Shown: piece after piece, positions 7,152 to 17,100 of the stretch
Position numbering within the stretch: the first letter of the stretch is position 1
How the letters are laid out: each line of letters begins with the position of its first letter
Assembly (NCBI GenBank): GCA_964416595.1
Contig: CAYQES010000011.1
Location: forward strand, 8,972 to 72,971
Direction: 5' to 3'
DNA: 64,000 bases
Origin: JAKFYM01 sp964416595
Lineage (GTDB): Bacteria > Bdellovibrionota > UBA1018 > CAIPTA01
Position numbers and translations under genes: made by a program
Notes under the pieces: generated by a model
Databases searched by the model: none
Seen by the model: the letters and a program-made list of their open reading frames with translations, nothing else
Told to the model about the DNA's origin: nothing

Positions 7152-9470
7152 TTATTGGCAAGCTTCACAGGAACCGGGATTTTCTAAGGAGCACACCACA
7201 GCCTCCTCCGCGGAAGTTGTATCTACGGTGGTTTTTTGGATAGCTGTTTTGGCTCTGGAGCGTAAGTAGTAAGTGGTTTTAATCCCTTGTTTCCAGGCAT
7301 ACATATACATGGAAGAGAGCTTGCCGATATTCGGATTTTCCGAGAAAAGATTGAGACTCTGGCTCTGGCAGATGAAAGCGGAGCGCTCCACGGCCATATC
7401 GATCATATCTTTTTGCGGAGTTTCCCAAACGGTGCGGTAAAGATCTTTCAAATCTTGGGGAATTTCTTCGATATGTTGGATGGAGCCATCGGCAGCAATA
7501 ATTTTTGCTTGGATGGTTGGAGTCCAAAGACCCCGGGATTTTAAATCTAGGATGAGATAACGGTTCACTTGCAAGAATTCACCACTCAAGGTTTCCCGCT
7601 TAAAGAAGTTGGAAATTTGTGGCTCAATGCTTTCGTAGGAACCCACGATGGAAGCGATCGTGGCAGTGGGGGCCACAGCAATCAAAAGAGAGTTGCGCAA
7701 GCCATTGGCTTGTACTTCTTTGGCCAAAGTATCCCAATCAAAATGGAGATCGGGCATCAGGCTTTGGTTTTCTTCGGCTAATTGCACTTGCAGTTTGCCT
7801 TGCGCGTAGCGGGAGTTTTCAAACTCGGGGAAGGATCCGTGTTCTTTGGCCAAACGCATGCTAGTTTGAATGGCTTGGTAGTAAATAGTTTCTTGGATGC
7901 GGGCCGAAATATCCCGGGCCTTGGCCGAAGTAAAAGGAACTTTCATTTTGAAGAAAGCATCCTGTAAGCCCATCACGCCTAGACCTACAGGGCGCCACTT
8001 TTGGTTGGAATTTTTGGCTTCTCCCGTAGGGTAGTAGTTAATGTCCACCACGCGATCTAAGAATTTTGTGGCCACATTCACCACTTTCCGCAAGAGGTCG
8101 TAGTCGAAATTGCCGTCGCCCCGCACGTAGGCCGAAAGATTCACGGAGCCCAAGTTACAAACGGCAGTTTCTTGGCCGTTTGTTACTTCCAAAATTTCTG
8201 TGCATAGGTTGGAAGAGTGAATCACGTTGCCAGCTTTGGCGGTTTGAGCGGAACGTAGATTTGCTTGGTCCTTAAAGCACATCCAGCCATTGCCGGTTTC
8301 TGCGAGAGCTTGCATCATGCGGGCATAGAGCGCCCGGGCAGAGATCTTTTTCAAGGCTTTTCCAGCAAGCTCGGCGGCGGCATAATGGGTTTCGAAGGCC
8401 TCTCCGAAGCTACTTAGAAGTTCAGGGCAATCGCTGGGAGAAAACAAACTCCATTCGCCATCGGTTTCCACCCGCTTCATAAAGAGATCGGGAATCCAGA
8501 GAGCTAGGTTTAAATTGTGGGCACGGCGCTCTTCGGCACCCGTATTGTTTCGTAAATCCAAGAAGGCTTCGATATCTGCGTGCCAAGGTTCGATGTAAAC
8601 GGCCGCGGCTCCTTTTCTTTTTCCGCCTTGGTTCACGGCGTGCACGGAAGAGTCAAATACTTTCAAAAATGGGATGATGCCATTGGAAAGGCCATTAGTG
8701 CCTTTGATCAAGGCGCCGGAAGCGCGCACGGGAGTCCAATCGATGCCGATTCCCCCTGAGTATTTAGAGAGGCGAGCACAATCGGCGATGGCTTTATAAA
8801 TACCCTCCAGGGAATCTTCAGCCACCGTGAGCAAATAACAGGAGCTCATTTGTGGGTGGCGAGTGCCCGAATTGAAGAGGGTGGGAGTTGAGGGCATGTA
8901 GAGGAACTGGCTGATGATGCCGTAGAATTCGATGGCTTCTTCCACATTTTGCGAAAGGCCCAAGGCCACGCGCATGAAGAGCCATTGGGGGCGCTCAATG
9001 ATTTTACGGGTTTTTGGATGCCGTAAAAGATAGCGATCGGCCACAGTTTTTAAACCAAAATATTCAAAAAGATCATCCCGTTCGTGGCGAATGGCAAAAT
9101 CGATGGCTTGGGAGTTTTCTCGCACCAATTTCACCACATGTTCATTAAGCAAACCTTGCTCAAAGCCGGTTTCCACATAATCAGAGAACACCGTATCCCG
9201 GCCCACTTCTTTTTTAATGCCTTCGGCGAGCATGCGGGAGGCTACTTTAGAATAGTTGGGCTCATCGGCCATCAGCATGACCGCGTTGGAGATAGAGAGC
9301 TGATCTAACTCTTGGGTGGTGCTATTGTTGTGAAGGCCAGCAATTGTGCGTTTGGCGATCTCAATGGGTTCCACATTGGCTAAACCTCGGCAGGCGCGGT
9401 TAACTGCGTCCAAGATTTTTTCCATGCGAACTGTTTCTCTAGTGCCGTCCCGCTTGATTACTTCCATCAT
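7152..9470 (-). CDS. nrdA: Ribonucleotide reductase class Ia alpha subunit
   Basis: The catalytic R1 subunit that makes dNDPs. It has an N-terminal ATP-cone (VIKRDGTRE...) for allosteric activity control, the substrate Cys in MSSCYLL, the catalytic SNLCTEI triad (Asn-Cys-Glu), the second active-site Cys in TAVCNLGS, the Tyr pair in KTTYYLRSR for radical transfer, and the redox Cys pair at the extreme C-terminus (SCEACQ). GGAGG lies 9 nt before the ATG at 9470; the frame runs on to 9521 without a better start. About 772 residues. Confidence 0.96.
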   Translation of the reverse strand: MMEVIKRDGTRETVRMEKILDAVNRACRGLANVEPIEIAKRTIAGLHNNSTTQELDQLSISNAVMLMADEPNYSKVASRMLAEGIKKEVGRDTVFSDYVETGFEQGLLNEHVVKLVRENSQAIDFAIRHERDDLFEYFGLKTVADRYLLRHPKTRKIIERPQWLFMRVALGLSQNVEEAIEFYGIISQFLYMPSTPTLFNSGTRHPQMSSCYLLTVAEDSLEGIYKAIADCARLSKYSGGIGIDWTPVRASGALIKGTNGLSNGIIPFLKVFDSSVHAVNQGGKRKGAAAVYIEPWHADIEAFLDLRNNTGAEERRAHNLNLALWIPDLFMKRVETDGEWSLFSPSDCPELLSSFGEAFETHYAAAELAGKALKKISARALYARMMQALAETGNGWMCFKDQANLRSAQTAKAGNVIHSSNLCTEILEVTNGQETAVCNLGSVNLSAYVRGDGNFDYDLLRKVVNVATKFLDRVVDINYYPTGEAKNSNQKWRPVGLGVMGLQDAFFKMKVPFTSAKARDISARIQETIYYQAIQTSMRLAKEHGSFPEFENSRYAQGKLQVQLAEENQSLMPDLHFDWDTLAKEVQANGLRNSLLIAVAPTATIASIVGSYESIEPQISNFFKRETLSGEFLQVNRYLILDLKSRGLWTPTIQAKIIAADGSIQHIEEIPQDLKDLYRTVWETPQKDMIDMAVERSAFICQSQSLNLFSENPNIGKLSSMYMYAWKQGIKTTYYLRSRAKTAIQKTTVDTTSAEEAVVCSLENPGSCEACQ

Positions 9471-9507
9471 TAGTTGATGCCTCCGTTTTGCAAAAAACCA
9501 CCCTTGA

Positions 9508-9533
9508 GCGTGATCCATCACGCCCTTTTGGGC
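9508..9533. promoter_or_regulatory. Palindrome plus hairpin upstream of nrdA
   Basis: GCGTGAT-CC-ATCACGC (9508-9523) is a perfect 7+7 inverted repeat with a 2-nt centre. It is followed immediately by GCCC-TTTT-GGGC (9522-9533). It sits 38-63 nt before the nrdA ATG. The sequence does not resemble the NrdR box (acaCwATATwGwgt type). It could be an operator or a leader hairpin. Confidence 0.4.
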
Positions 9534-10274
9534 ATTAAAGTGCGCTAAAAAATCCCCTCGGCGAAATTAGATTTTTGGGAATACAAAATTGGGCCCGCCT
9601 ACCACCAGCGGGATTTTTTATTCCCTACTCAACTCAAAGTCGCAGTGACAAAACCGTGTACCAGGGCCGGTGATCGAACAAATAAGATCACTTTTATTGA
9701 GTCGAAAAAAGAATCCGCTTTCTTGTTTTCCTCGCATCCTTGCGACCTCGACTTTCTCCTGGTTTTTTCAAACCAGTGCCGGGCTTTCACCGGACTACTG
9801 CAACCGCTGGTGGTTGTGTCTAAAGAAAACGCTATCGGTTGTGGTGAGCGCTGTCAATTCCGGTAAAAAAAAATCCGATGGCGTGGCGCAAGAGTGTAAG
9901 AATTGCCCACAGCTTGTGCACATTTACTACACATTGCCGTGTCGGCAGGGCGCAAAAAATGGGGATAAATGCCGAGTAGGATTATTTTTCTTGAAAGAAG
10001 GAAAAAAGCTAGATCGGGCCGGGAGAGTGATTAACGCTTAGCTCGTGCGGCAAATGTTTGGTTTAGTAAAATATAATTTATTGAGAGGCGGGTTGTTTTC
10101 GGCCGGGTCAGTTCATGGTGCCCAGGCAAGGCCTAAATACCAGACGAACCCATAGTGGAGCGTTTTCAGTCCAAATAAAAAAACTTTTTTAGAGTCTTTT
10201 ACTATACATAATCTTGAAACTTGCTAAGCTTCGAAGAAACACGGCAAACGAACCCAATCGTATAAGGAAATGCG
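9534..10274. other. Long non-coding interval with serial hairpins
   Basis: No convincing gene is visible in this ~740 bp interval. Perfect stems recur: CCCGC/GCGGG at 9594-9612 followed by ATTTTTT, TCGCA/TGCGA at 9732-9745, CTGGTTT/AAACCAG at 9759-9776, CCGG/CCGG at 9779-9793 and CAACC/GGTTG at 9801-9816. The plus-strand open frame at 9670-10041 has unlikely protein composition. The interval must hold the nrdAB promoter and the desaturase promoter. It may also encode a structured RNA, but I cannot match one to a known class. Confidence 0.4.
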
Positions 10275-11096
10275 TTGAATCCTCAAACCCCTTTGTCGGC
10301 CCGTAGCTGGAACACCAAAAATATTTTTTGGATTGTTTTGATCCATCTTTTGGCCTTGGCGGCGATTCCATTCTTTTCCTGGGAGAATTTTCTTTTAGTT
10401 GTGGTGGGGGTGTTTGTTTTGGCTCCTTTGGGCATCAATGTGGGCTATCACCGCATGCTTACTCACAAAGCCTTTACGGCTCCTCGCTGGCTTAGAAATT
10501 CTTTGGTTACTTTAGGGGCAGTATTAGGAGCTGGGCCGCCGGCGCATTGGGTTGCCATGCATAGAGTGCATCACCGTTACTCTGACTCACCCACGGACCC
10601 CCATGATTCCAACCAAGGTTTTTGGTACTCCCATATTTTGCATCTTTTTGTGTTGGATGCCCAAGAGACAGGTTGTGATCATATTGCTACGTATGCCCCT
10701 GATCTGGCAAAAGACCGTTACCTTATGTTTTTAAATCGATATGGCATTTATTTGGCTCTGGCCGGGCTAGCGGCACTCTTCTTTGTGGGAGGCATTGGCT
10801 ATGTGCTATGGGGAGGCTTTGTGCGAACCGTATTAATGTGGCACGTGATGTGGTTTGTGAACTCTGCCACCCACAAATGGGGCTACCGCAACTATGCTTC
10901 CAACGATAAGGCCACCAATTGTTGGTGGGTAGGAATTTTAGCTGCGGGAGAGGGCTGGCACAACAATCACCATGCCTATCCTACTGCTGCAGCCCATGGC
11001 CACCGATGGTGGGAATTAGATATTTCTTATTTATTTATCCGTGCCATGGAACTAATTGGTTTGGTTAAGGACGTAAAACGCCCTCAAGAGAGCTAA
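10275..11096 (+). CDS. Delta-9-type acyl desaturase
   Basis: A membrane diiron fatty-acyl desaturase, 273 residues. It has the three His boxes of the acyl-CoA delta-9 family: HRMLTH, HRVHHRYSD and HNNHHAYP. Hydrophobic segments lie at about residues 18-35, 38-55, 155-175 and 180-200. It should introduce cis double bonds to tune membrane fluidity. The start is a TTG at 10275 with AAGGA 6 nt upstream. A nearby ATG at 10270 is out of frame and closes after two codons (ATG CGT TGA), overlapping the TTG. Confidence 0.88.
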   Translation: MNPQTPLSARSWNTKNIFWIVLIHLLALAAIPFFSWENFLLVVVGVFVLAPLGINVGYHRMLTHKAFTAPRWLRNSLVTLGAVLGAGPPAHWVAMHRVHHRYSDSPTDPHDSNQGFWYSHILHLFVLDAQETGCDHIATYAPDLAKDRYLMFLNRYGIYLALAGLAALFFVGGIGYVLWGGFVRTVLMWHVMWFVNSATHKWGYRNYASNDKATNCWWVGILAAGEGWHNNHHAYPTAAAHGHRWWELDISYLFIRAMELIGLVKDVKRPQES

Positions 11097-11287
11097 AAAC
11101 ACTCTATCCATAGCGCAAAATGTGACGCGCATTGTTATAAATCTCCACACGCAAACCTAATAGCGACTGGGATTGGCTGGTCTGGCCTTGGTTTTAATTT
11201 TTTATGTTTCATTTTCCTTTTTTTATATATGAAAAAATATATATATTATTTGTTATTAATTCGTCGACATGGTCATACGGAGGGTAA

Positions 11288-12016
11288 ATGCAACGAGTGC
11301 TTTTAGTGGATGATTCTATAGAATATCAGATGGAAATAGAGCGAGCTTTTTCCGGCTGTAATTTACAATTTACGAAAGCTTCTTCACTAAAAGAAGCGAC
11401 AGGAATCTTGCACGAAAAGTCGAAAGAGTATTTTGATTTGATCCTACTTGATATAGTTTTGCCTGATGGAGACGGCTTGTCGCTGTTTCGGGAAAAGAAA
11501 TTAAATGCATTGGCTCAAAATACGCCCGTTTTTTTGCTCACCAGTAAAACAGAGGTGGCATCGAAAGTGGAAGCTTTTGATTTGGGGGTGGATGACTATC
11601 TCGTAAAGCCCGTGAGTTTTTTAGAATTAAAGGCCCGAGTGATAACCCGTTTGAAAAAAGTATTAGCCCACAAGCAAAATACCATGGTGATACGCCGGGG
11701 TGAATTATCACTCGATGTGCCATTGTTAAAAGCTACAAAAAGTTATGGCGGCAATGAACAAGATTTAGAACTTACAAGCAAAGAATTTAAAATCCTTTAT
11801 TTCTTAATGCGGCATGAGGGTGTGATTTTTCCACGTAATAAACTCGTACAGGAAATTTGGGGCGAAGGAGTACATGTTCTAGAAAGAACGGTAGATTCTC
11901 ATATTTCTAGTTTACGACGTAAGCTTGGCTCTGCTGGTAAGTATGTGGAAAGTGTATCTGGCAAGGGGTATCGATTTTCTGTGCTTGCGCGGGCAGCGGG
12001 CGCATCTGTCACTTGA
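11288..12016 (+). CDS. OmpR/PhoB-type response regulator
   Basis: A two-domain transcription factor of 242 residues. The N-terminal receiver has the acidic pair in LLVDDS, the phospho-acceptor Asp in LILLDIVLPDGDG, the Thr/Ser switch in FLLTSKT and the Lys in YLVKPV. The C-terminal winged helix shows LTSKEFKILYFLM and RTVDSHISSLRRKLG. GGAGGGT lies 5-6 nt before the ATG. No histidine kinase is adjacent, so the partner is unknown. The upstream region is very A/T-rich (TATATATATT), and codon use looks more A/T-rich than in the neighbouring desaturase. Confidence 0.92.
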   Translation: MQRVLLVDDSIEYQMEIERAFSGCNLQFTKASSLKEATGILHEKSKEYFDLILLDIVLPDGDGLSLFREKKLNALAQNTPVFLLTSKTEVASKVEAFDLGVDDYLVKPVSFLELKARVITRLKKVLAHKQNTMVIRRGELSLDVPLLKATKSYGGNEQDLELTSKEFKILYFLMRHEGVIFPRNKLVQEIWGEGVHVLERTVDSHISSLRRKLGSAGKYVESVSGKGYRFSVLARAAGASVT

Positions 12017-12040
12017 AATATAATATTTAGGCATAGCTGT

Positions 12041-12069
12041 TGCTCCCAAGATGAGCCCGGGAGGGAGCA
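12041..12069 (+). promoter_or_regulatory. SD-masking hairpin upstream of 12073
   Basis: TGCTCCC (12041-12047) is perfectly complementary to GGGAGCA (12063-12069), with a 15-nt loop. The 3' arm contains the Shine-Dalgarno GAGGGAG of the next gene, whose ATG is at 12073. Folding would hide the ribosome-binding site, so translation of the secreted protein could be switched. Function is inference. Confidence 0.4.
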
Positions 12070-12072
12070 GTT

Positions 12073-12462
12073 ATGAAATATATAAAGCTAGTAGCTATTA
12101 TCATGCTTGCCGCATCTAATTTGGTATTAGCCAAAGAGGGAGATGTGCATGAAGAAATTGTGGCCATTAACGACATTTCTATTCCTGCCCAATTTCATTC
12201 TGAATCCGAAGTATACATATTTGTATTTGGGTGGTTGCCTAGCAGTTGTTATGAATTAAAAGAGATAAAGATTGAGCACTTAAGCGCCACGCTTCATCAG
12301 GTGAGTGCTCGGGCATTGGTGGTAGAAGCGATTTGTTTGGCGATCATCATTCCTTTTCAACGAGAAATTCATCTAGGAAAGATGGTTGCTGGCGAGCATA
12401 TTTTACGTTTTCTAAACAACAATGGAACCTCTTGGGAAGAAAAATTGAGAATTGAGGAATGA
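12073..12462 (+). CDS. Small secreted protein, two-Cys type
   Basis: A 129-residue protein with a clear Sec signal (MKYIKLVAIIMLAASNLVLA). The mature part holds LPSSCYELKEIKI and VEAICLAIIIPFQREIHLG, followed by GEHILRFLNNNG. The two Cys are likely disulfide-bonded. The pattern (PxxC...aiC...F...I.LG...G.h.l..NG) resembles small periplasmic beta-sandwich proteins of unknown function; that likeness is an impression. It lies 56 nt after the response regulator and may be co-transcribed with it. Confidence 0.65.
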   Translation: MKYIKLVAIIMLAASNLVLAKEGDVHEEIVAINDISIPAQFHSESEVYIFVFGWLPSSCYELKEIKIEHLSATLHQVSARALVVEAICLAIIIPFQREIHLGKMVAGEHILRFLNNNGTSWEEKLRIEE

Positions 12463-12474
12463 ATTTGCTGATTT

Positions 12475-13704
12475 TTATTGTCCCATTTTCGATAGTAGGT
12501 GAGTTTTAGCCACTTGGAATTTTCTTAAGATTTCTAATCGTTTATGCTGCGTCTGAAAGAGTTTTTCTGATGCTGATAATATATCCAGTGAGTTTTTTAC
12601 ACCCCGGCCATATTCCGATTGAGTTAATCTATAGTATCGCTCGGCACGTAAAATATTTTCTTCCGCTCCATGCACTTGCTCATGGAGTAATTTCATTTCA
12701 GCTAATTCATTTTGTTCGTGGGTTTCTAGTTCTCTTTCTTCTAAATCGGTGAGCAATGCTTTGGCATTGGCTTCATGGATAAGGGAGGCGGCTTCACGCA
12801 TGGATTCAAGGCCTGCTGAAAGGCTAAGAGAGACACGTAAACCCCAGGCGGTTTCTTTCCGATCTTTGGCCAGAGGCGAATCTTTTTCTCTTTGATTGTA
12901 CTGATAAAAAGAGGCGAAGGCATCTAATTTGGGCCACCAAGCACGCCGATGATTGCTCGCTACTAGATAATTTTGTTCTGCGGAAAGCAGATTTTCTTGC
13001 AAAAGAAAAGTGTGGTTTTGGGGCTGATGGGTAAGCGTTGATTCGTAATTATGATCATGAGATATTTTTTCAGGAAAATCTAATGGGTCTTTAACAGATA
13101 TGCCTAGTAGTAAATGTAGGGCCCGTTTTTGTGATTGTAATTCAACTACTGCCTCTTGAAGTTCTTGTTCTAGGCCAATTTGCTGCATTTCAAATTCAAA
13201 ACGATCGGAATCTGTGGCAATGCCACTTTTGATACGTCTGTTGGCGACGCTAAGATTTTGCTGATTAATGCTCAGAGTGTTTTTCAGTAGGATTATTTTT
13301 TCTTGTAAATAAAGGATTTGCCAATAAGCGATACGAGCCTTTTCTAGTTCTTCAAAAAAAACTTTTTTCTCTTGGGCTTCCCGCTTGGCGGATTCTAGTT
13401 CCCGCACACGTTCTTCTAGATAATCGCGACCGCCATTAAAAATATTTAGTGTGGCCTCAGCTCCATAAGCGGGCTGTTTCTTTTGGATAGTGCCCAAAGT
13501 GAATGCCTCTTGGCTACCTTCCAGTTTTATAGCGGGTAAAAATGAGCGGGCAAAATATCCTTCCCGCTCTTGACTCGCCGAAAGCGTGGCTTTGGCGGCA
13601 GCCACTCGCGCATTGCGAGTTTCTAAGAGAGCATTTAAACTCTCAAAAGTAATAGCTTGCCCGTGGGCCGTAGCTGTAAAAAGACAAAAAATGAGAAATT
13701 GCAT
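12475..13704 (-). CDS. Outer-membrane efflux protein (TolC/CzcC-like)
   Basis: A trimeric outer-membrane channel component, ~409 residues. The signal peptide (MQFLIFCLFTATAHG) is followed by two long alpha-helical hairpin halves typical of OEP domains (GYFARSFLPAIKLEGSQ, then RAWWPKLDAFASFYQYNQ), with alternating heptad helices and beta strands (AYGAEATLNIFNGG and AWGLRVSLSLSAG). The start at 13704 is an ATG; the frame continues upstream to a TTG at 13725 inside the preceding gene. Last gene of the metal-efflux operon. Confidence 0.85.
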   Translation of the reverse strand: MQFLIFCLFTATAHGQAITFESLNALLETRNARVAAAKATLSASQEREGYFARSFLPAIKLEGSQEAFTLGTIQKKQPAYGAEATLNIFNGGRDYLEERVRELESAKREAQEKKVFFEELEKARIAYWQILYLQEKIILLKNTLSINQQNLSVANRRIKSGIATDSDRFEFEMQQIGLEQELQEAVVELQSQKRALHLLLGISVKDPLDFPEKISHDHNYESTLTHQPQNHTFLLQENLLSAEQNYLVASNHRRAWWPKLDAFASFYQYNQREKDSPLAKDRKETAWGLRVSLSLSAGLESMREAASLIHEANAKALLTDLEERELETHEQNELAEMKLLHEQVHGAEENILRAERYYRLTQSEYGRGVKNSLDILSASEKLFQTQHKRLEILRKFQVAKTHLLSKMGQ

Positions 13705-13708
13705 AGTT

Positions 13709-14113
13709 CTACTTTCTTGGTTCAATGGTGAAACTGAGGGAGTCGCTATGACCCGTTTCAGGATCGTTGATGCTCAAGTGCAGAGTGTAGCGATGGCTAC
13801 CTTTGGCATCATAAGAACCTGTAAGAAAATTGTCTTTGGTTTGTAATGCCAAAGCCTCTCTTTTTTTGCTTCGAGGCAGTTCTGCGGTGGCTTTTATTCC
13901 TAAAGCCGTTGCATCTCGGGGTTTAAGGTTACGGTCATATATATAAATGCTAAGTTCCTTGCCCTTATTGATCACTTCCACGTGAGATTTTTCGAGAGAT
14001 TTGATTTGACCACCCTTAGGGGCTTGCACGAGGGCTGGGGCATCATGATCGTGGCCTTCATGGGCTAGGGTGGGGGTGGTAGTAAGAGCAAATAGTAGTA
14101 GATAATGGATCAT
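13709..14113 (-). CDS. Small periplasmic His-rich efflux-associated protein
   Basis: 134 residues with a Sec signal and a mature N-terminus beginning HEGHDHD, a likely metal-binding cluster. The rest (APKGGQIKSLEKSHVEVI...LSIYIYDRNLKP...) resembles the short beta domains that precede or accompany CzcB-type fusion proteins, but the protein is far too short to be one. AAAGGAG lies 5-6 nt before the ATG, which overlaps the RND stop (ATGA). Possibly a periplasmic metal chaperone. Confidence 0.65.
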   Translation of the reverse strand: MIHYLLLFALTTTPTLAHEGHDHDAPALVQAPKGGQIKSLEKSHVEVINKGKELSIYIYDRNLKPRDATALGIKATAELPRSKKREALALQTKDNFLTGSYDAKGSHRYTLHLSINDPETGHSDSLSFTIEPRK

Positions 14114-17100
14114 GGGTTCTCCTTTTTTGTTAAACAAGAATTTTTGCCAAAACGGTAAAATAGGGTGGGGGTTACAATAATATCTAGTAGCGTGGAGCTC
14201 AGTAATCCACCTACGATAACCACGGCCACCGGGTGTAGCACTTCACTGCCTGGCTGGCCTTTGGCAAAAACTAGGGGCAAGAGTGCGAGTGAGGCTACGA
14301 GTGCAGTCATCATTACTGGCACAAGTCGCTCTTGGGACCCACGAATAATCGTTGCTTGGCAAAACGTTGCCCCCTCTTTTTCTATGAGGTGCAAATAATG
14401 GGAGATCATCATAATGCCATTTCGGGAAGCAATTCCGCAGAGAGTGATGAAGCCAATTAGGCTCGCCACAGTGATGGTTTTGTCCGTAAGGAACAACAAA
14501 AAGATACCCCCTGCAAAGGCCAAAGGAATTGTTACCATGATTTGTGTCATGATAGTTTTGGAGTGGAAGTGGCCGTAGAGCAAGAGTGCGATTCCGACGA
14601 GAGAAATAAGACCAAACCATAAAATATTGCGTGTGGCAGTCTGCTGGCTTTCGTATTGGCCACCATACGTAACGTAATAGCCTTCAGGCAATTGCACTTT
14701 GCCTGCCACTTTCTTTTGGATTTCTTCCATTAGGCTACCAAGATCTCTACCGCTTACATTGGCACTCACTACAATACGCCTTTGGCCATTTTCCCTGTTA
14801 ATTTCATTTGGGCCAGTAGTTTCGTACACATCAGCTACTTGCTCTAGTAACACTTTTTGTCCATTGGGCATTACTTTCAATAAGGTTTTCTGCATTTTAT
14901 CTAGGCTAGATCGGGAGGAGTCATCGAAGCGGAAAAAAACATCATGGATTTTTGTTTCGTCCAACACTTGGGCTACTACTTCACCATTGAAGGCAGCCTC
15001 CAAAAGTTTTGTAACCTCGCCGGCGCTTAAACCATATTTAGCAGCCTCGTTGCGCAAAATATGAACTTTTACTTGTGGGATTAATCCTTGGCTTTCTACC
15101 TTTAAATCCACCAGGCCCTGGCTATCTTTAATTGCTTCCTGCAGAGCTAAAGCTTGCTCTCGCAATGTTGCTAGATCTGGGCCGAATATTTTAATGGCAA
15201 TGGCCGCACTTACACCTGAAAGCATATGATCGATCAGATGAGAAATAGGTTGGCCAACATTCACACCAATGCTTGGAAAATTTTCTTTTAGTTTTTGCCG
15301 AATTTCATTGAGCACAAGCTCACGGGGCCGACCATTAGGATGGAAGTCGATATCAATTTCACTTACGTTTACGCCAGCAGCGTGTTCATCTAACTCTGCA
15401 CGGCCCGTGCGCCTGGAAACAAATTTTACTTCGGGCACACTCATCATGAGCTTTTCTGCTTCGAAGCCAATCTTACCCGACTCTTCAAGGCTAATACCAG
15501 GAGGAGCAATGAGTGCAATCATTGCGGTGCCTTCATTGAATTTCGGCAAGAAATCTCTACCCATCCAAGGTAAGAGCGCGATAGAAAAAAGAAAAAGCGC
15601 AATCGCTCCACCTAAAACAAAATTCGGGCGAGGCAGGGCCCATTCTAAAATCCGGCGGTCGAGTTTTTTTAAACGAGTCACAAGAGCCGTGTCTTCTTCG
15701 CGGCCTAATTTTTCCGAAACATAGGAACAAAGCACGGGGGTAAGCGTGAGCGAAACAATAAGCGAAGCCGTTAGGGCCGTGAGGTATGCAATTCCTAAGG
15801 GGGCAAATAATCTGCCTTCTAAGCCGTCAAGCTGAAAAAGCGGCAGGAATACCATGGCGATGATGAGGGTTGCGAGCACGATGGAATTGCGCACTTCACT
15901 GGAGGCTGAGAAAATTACTTCGAGTTTGGGCTTAGGGTGGGAAGACAAAGCATTTTCCCTGAGGCGCCGGAAAACATTTTCTACATCTACAATAGAATCA
16001 TCCACTAGCTCACCAATCGCAATGGCGAGGCCACCGAGAGTCATGGTGTTTACACTCAGGCCAAAAAAGTAGAATACGATGGCCGTAACTAAGAAAGAAA
16101 CGGGAATTGCCGTAAGGGTGACTAAGGACATTCGTAAATTTGCGAGAAATAAAAATAGCACTACAAAAACTAATACTGTTCCCCATTGCAATTTCCCTTG
16201 CACGCCGTGAATGGAGGCTTCAATGAAATCTGCCTGTTTAAAAACATTGGGATTCACTACCACGCCTTTTGGTAAGCTCGGGGTGATCTCCGCTATCGCT
16301 TTTTCGATCTGCCGAGTGATTGCCACTGTATCTGCTCCCGGCTGTTTTTGGATTGTAACAACCACTGCCGGTTTGCCATTGAAACTGCCGTCGCCCCTTT
16401 TCAGGCGCGGGGCTTCTTTTACTTCAGCAATATCACCCACAAGCACGGGCCGCCCGAAGTGAGTGCCCACCAAGGATTGCTTGATATCATCCAGCGTTTC
16501 AATCACGCCGATATGGCGCACAAGATATTCCTGGCCACCCTTTTCTAAAAAACCTCCCGTGGTATTTTGGCTAATTTGTGCGAGCTCTTTGTCGATTTGC
16601 TCGATAGACAATTGAAAGTGATTAAGTTTTTCCGCAGAAACAAGGATCTGATATTGCTTAAGGCCACCACCAATGGAAATCACTTGGGCCACGCCTGGGA
16701 TCGTAAGTAAGCGGGGCCGGAGAATCCACTCGGCTATATTTCTTAATTCCATGGGGGAAATATCGTTTTCCGAGAAAATGGCGATTTGTTGGATTTGCCC
16801 TAAGAGCGAGCCTACGGGCGCCATTATGGGAGTAATATCTTTAGGGAGTCGTTCTTGCACTAGGTTTAATTTTTCTTGCACCAATTGCCGATTGCGGTAG
16901 ATATCGCTGCCCCACTCAAATTCTAAATAAATTACCGAAAGGCCGATGCCAGATTGCGAGCGCACGCGCTCTAATCCTGGCAGGCCACTCAATTGAGATT
17001 CAATGGGATAGGTGACCCTGGTTTCCACTTCTTCCGGCGCCATGCTGGCGGATTCTGTCATCACCGTTACGGTGGGTTTGGTAATGTTGGGGAAAACATC

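Noticed and set aside
9670..10041. Plus-strand open frame of 123 codons in the nrdA/desaturase gap
   Set aside because: Composition is unlike a protein, there is no SD, and it covers the hairpin series; treated as non-coding.
10126..10139. GCAAGGCCTAAATA resembles the conserved GCAAGGCCAAATA stretch of RNase P RNA
   Set aside because: The other RNase P landmarks (GAGGAAAGTCC and the 3' ACAGAACCCGGCTTA region) are not present at the expected distances, so this is probably chance.
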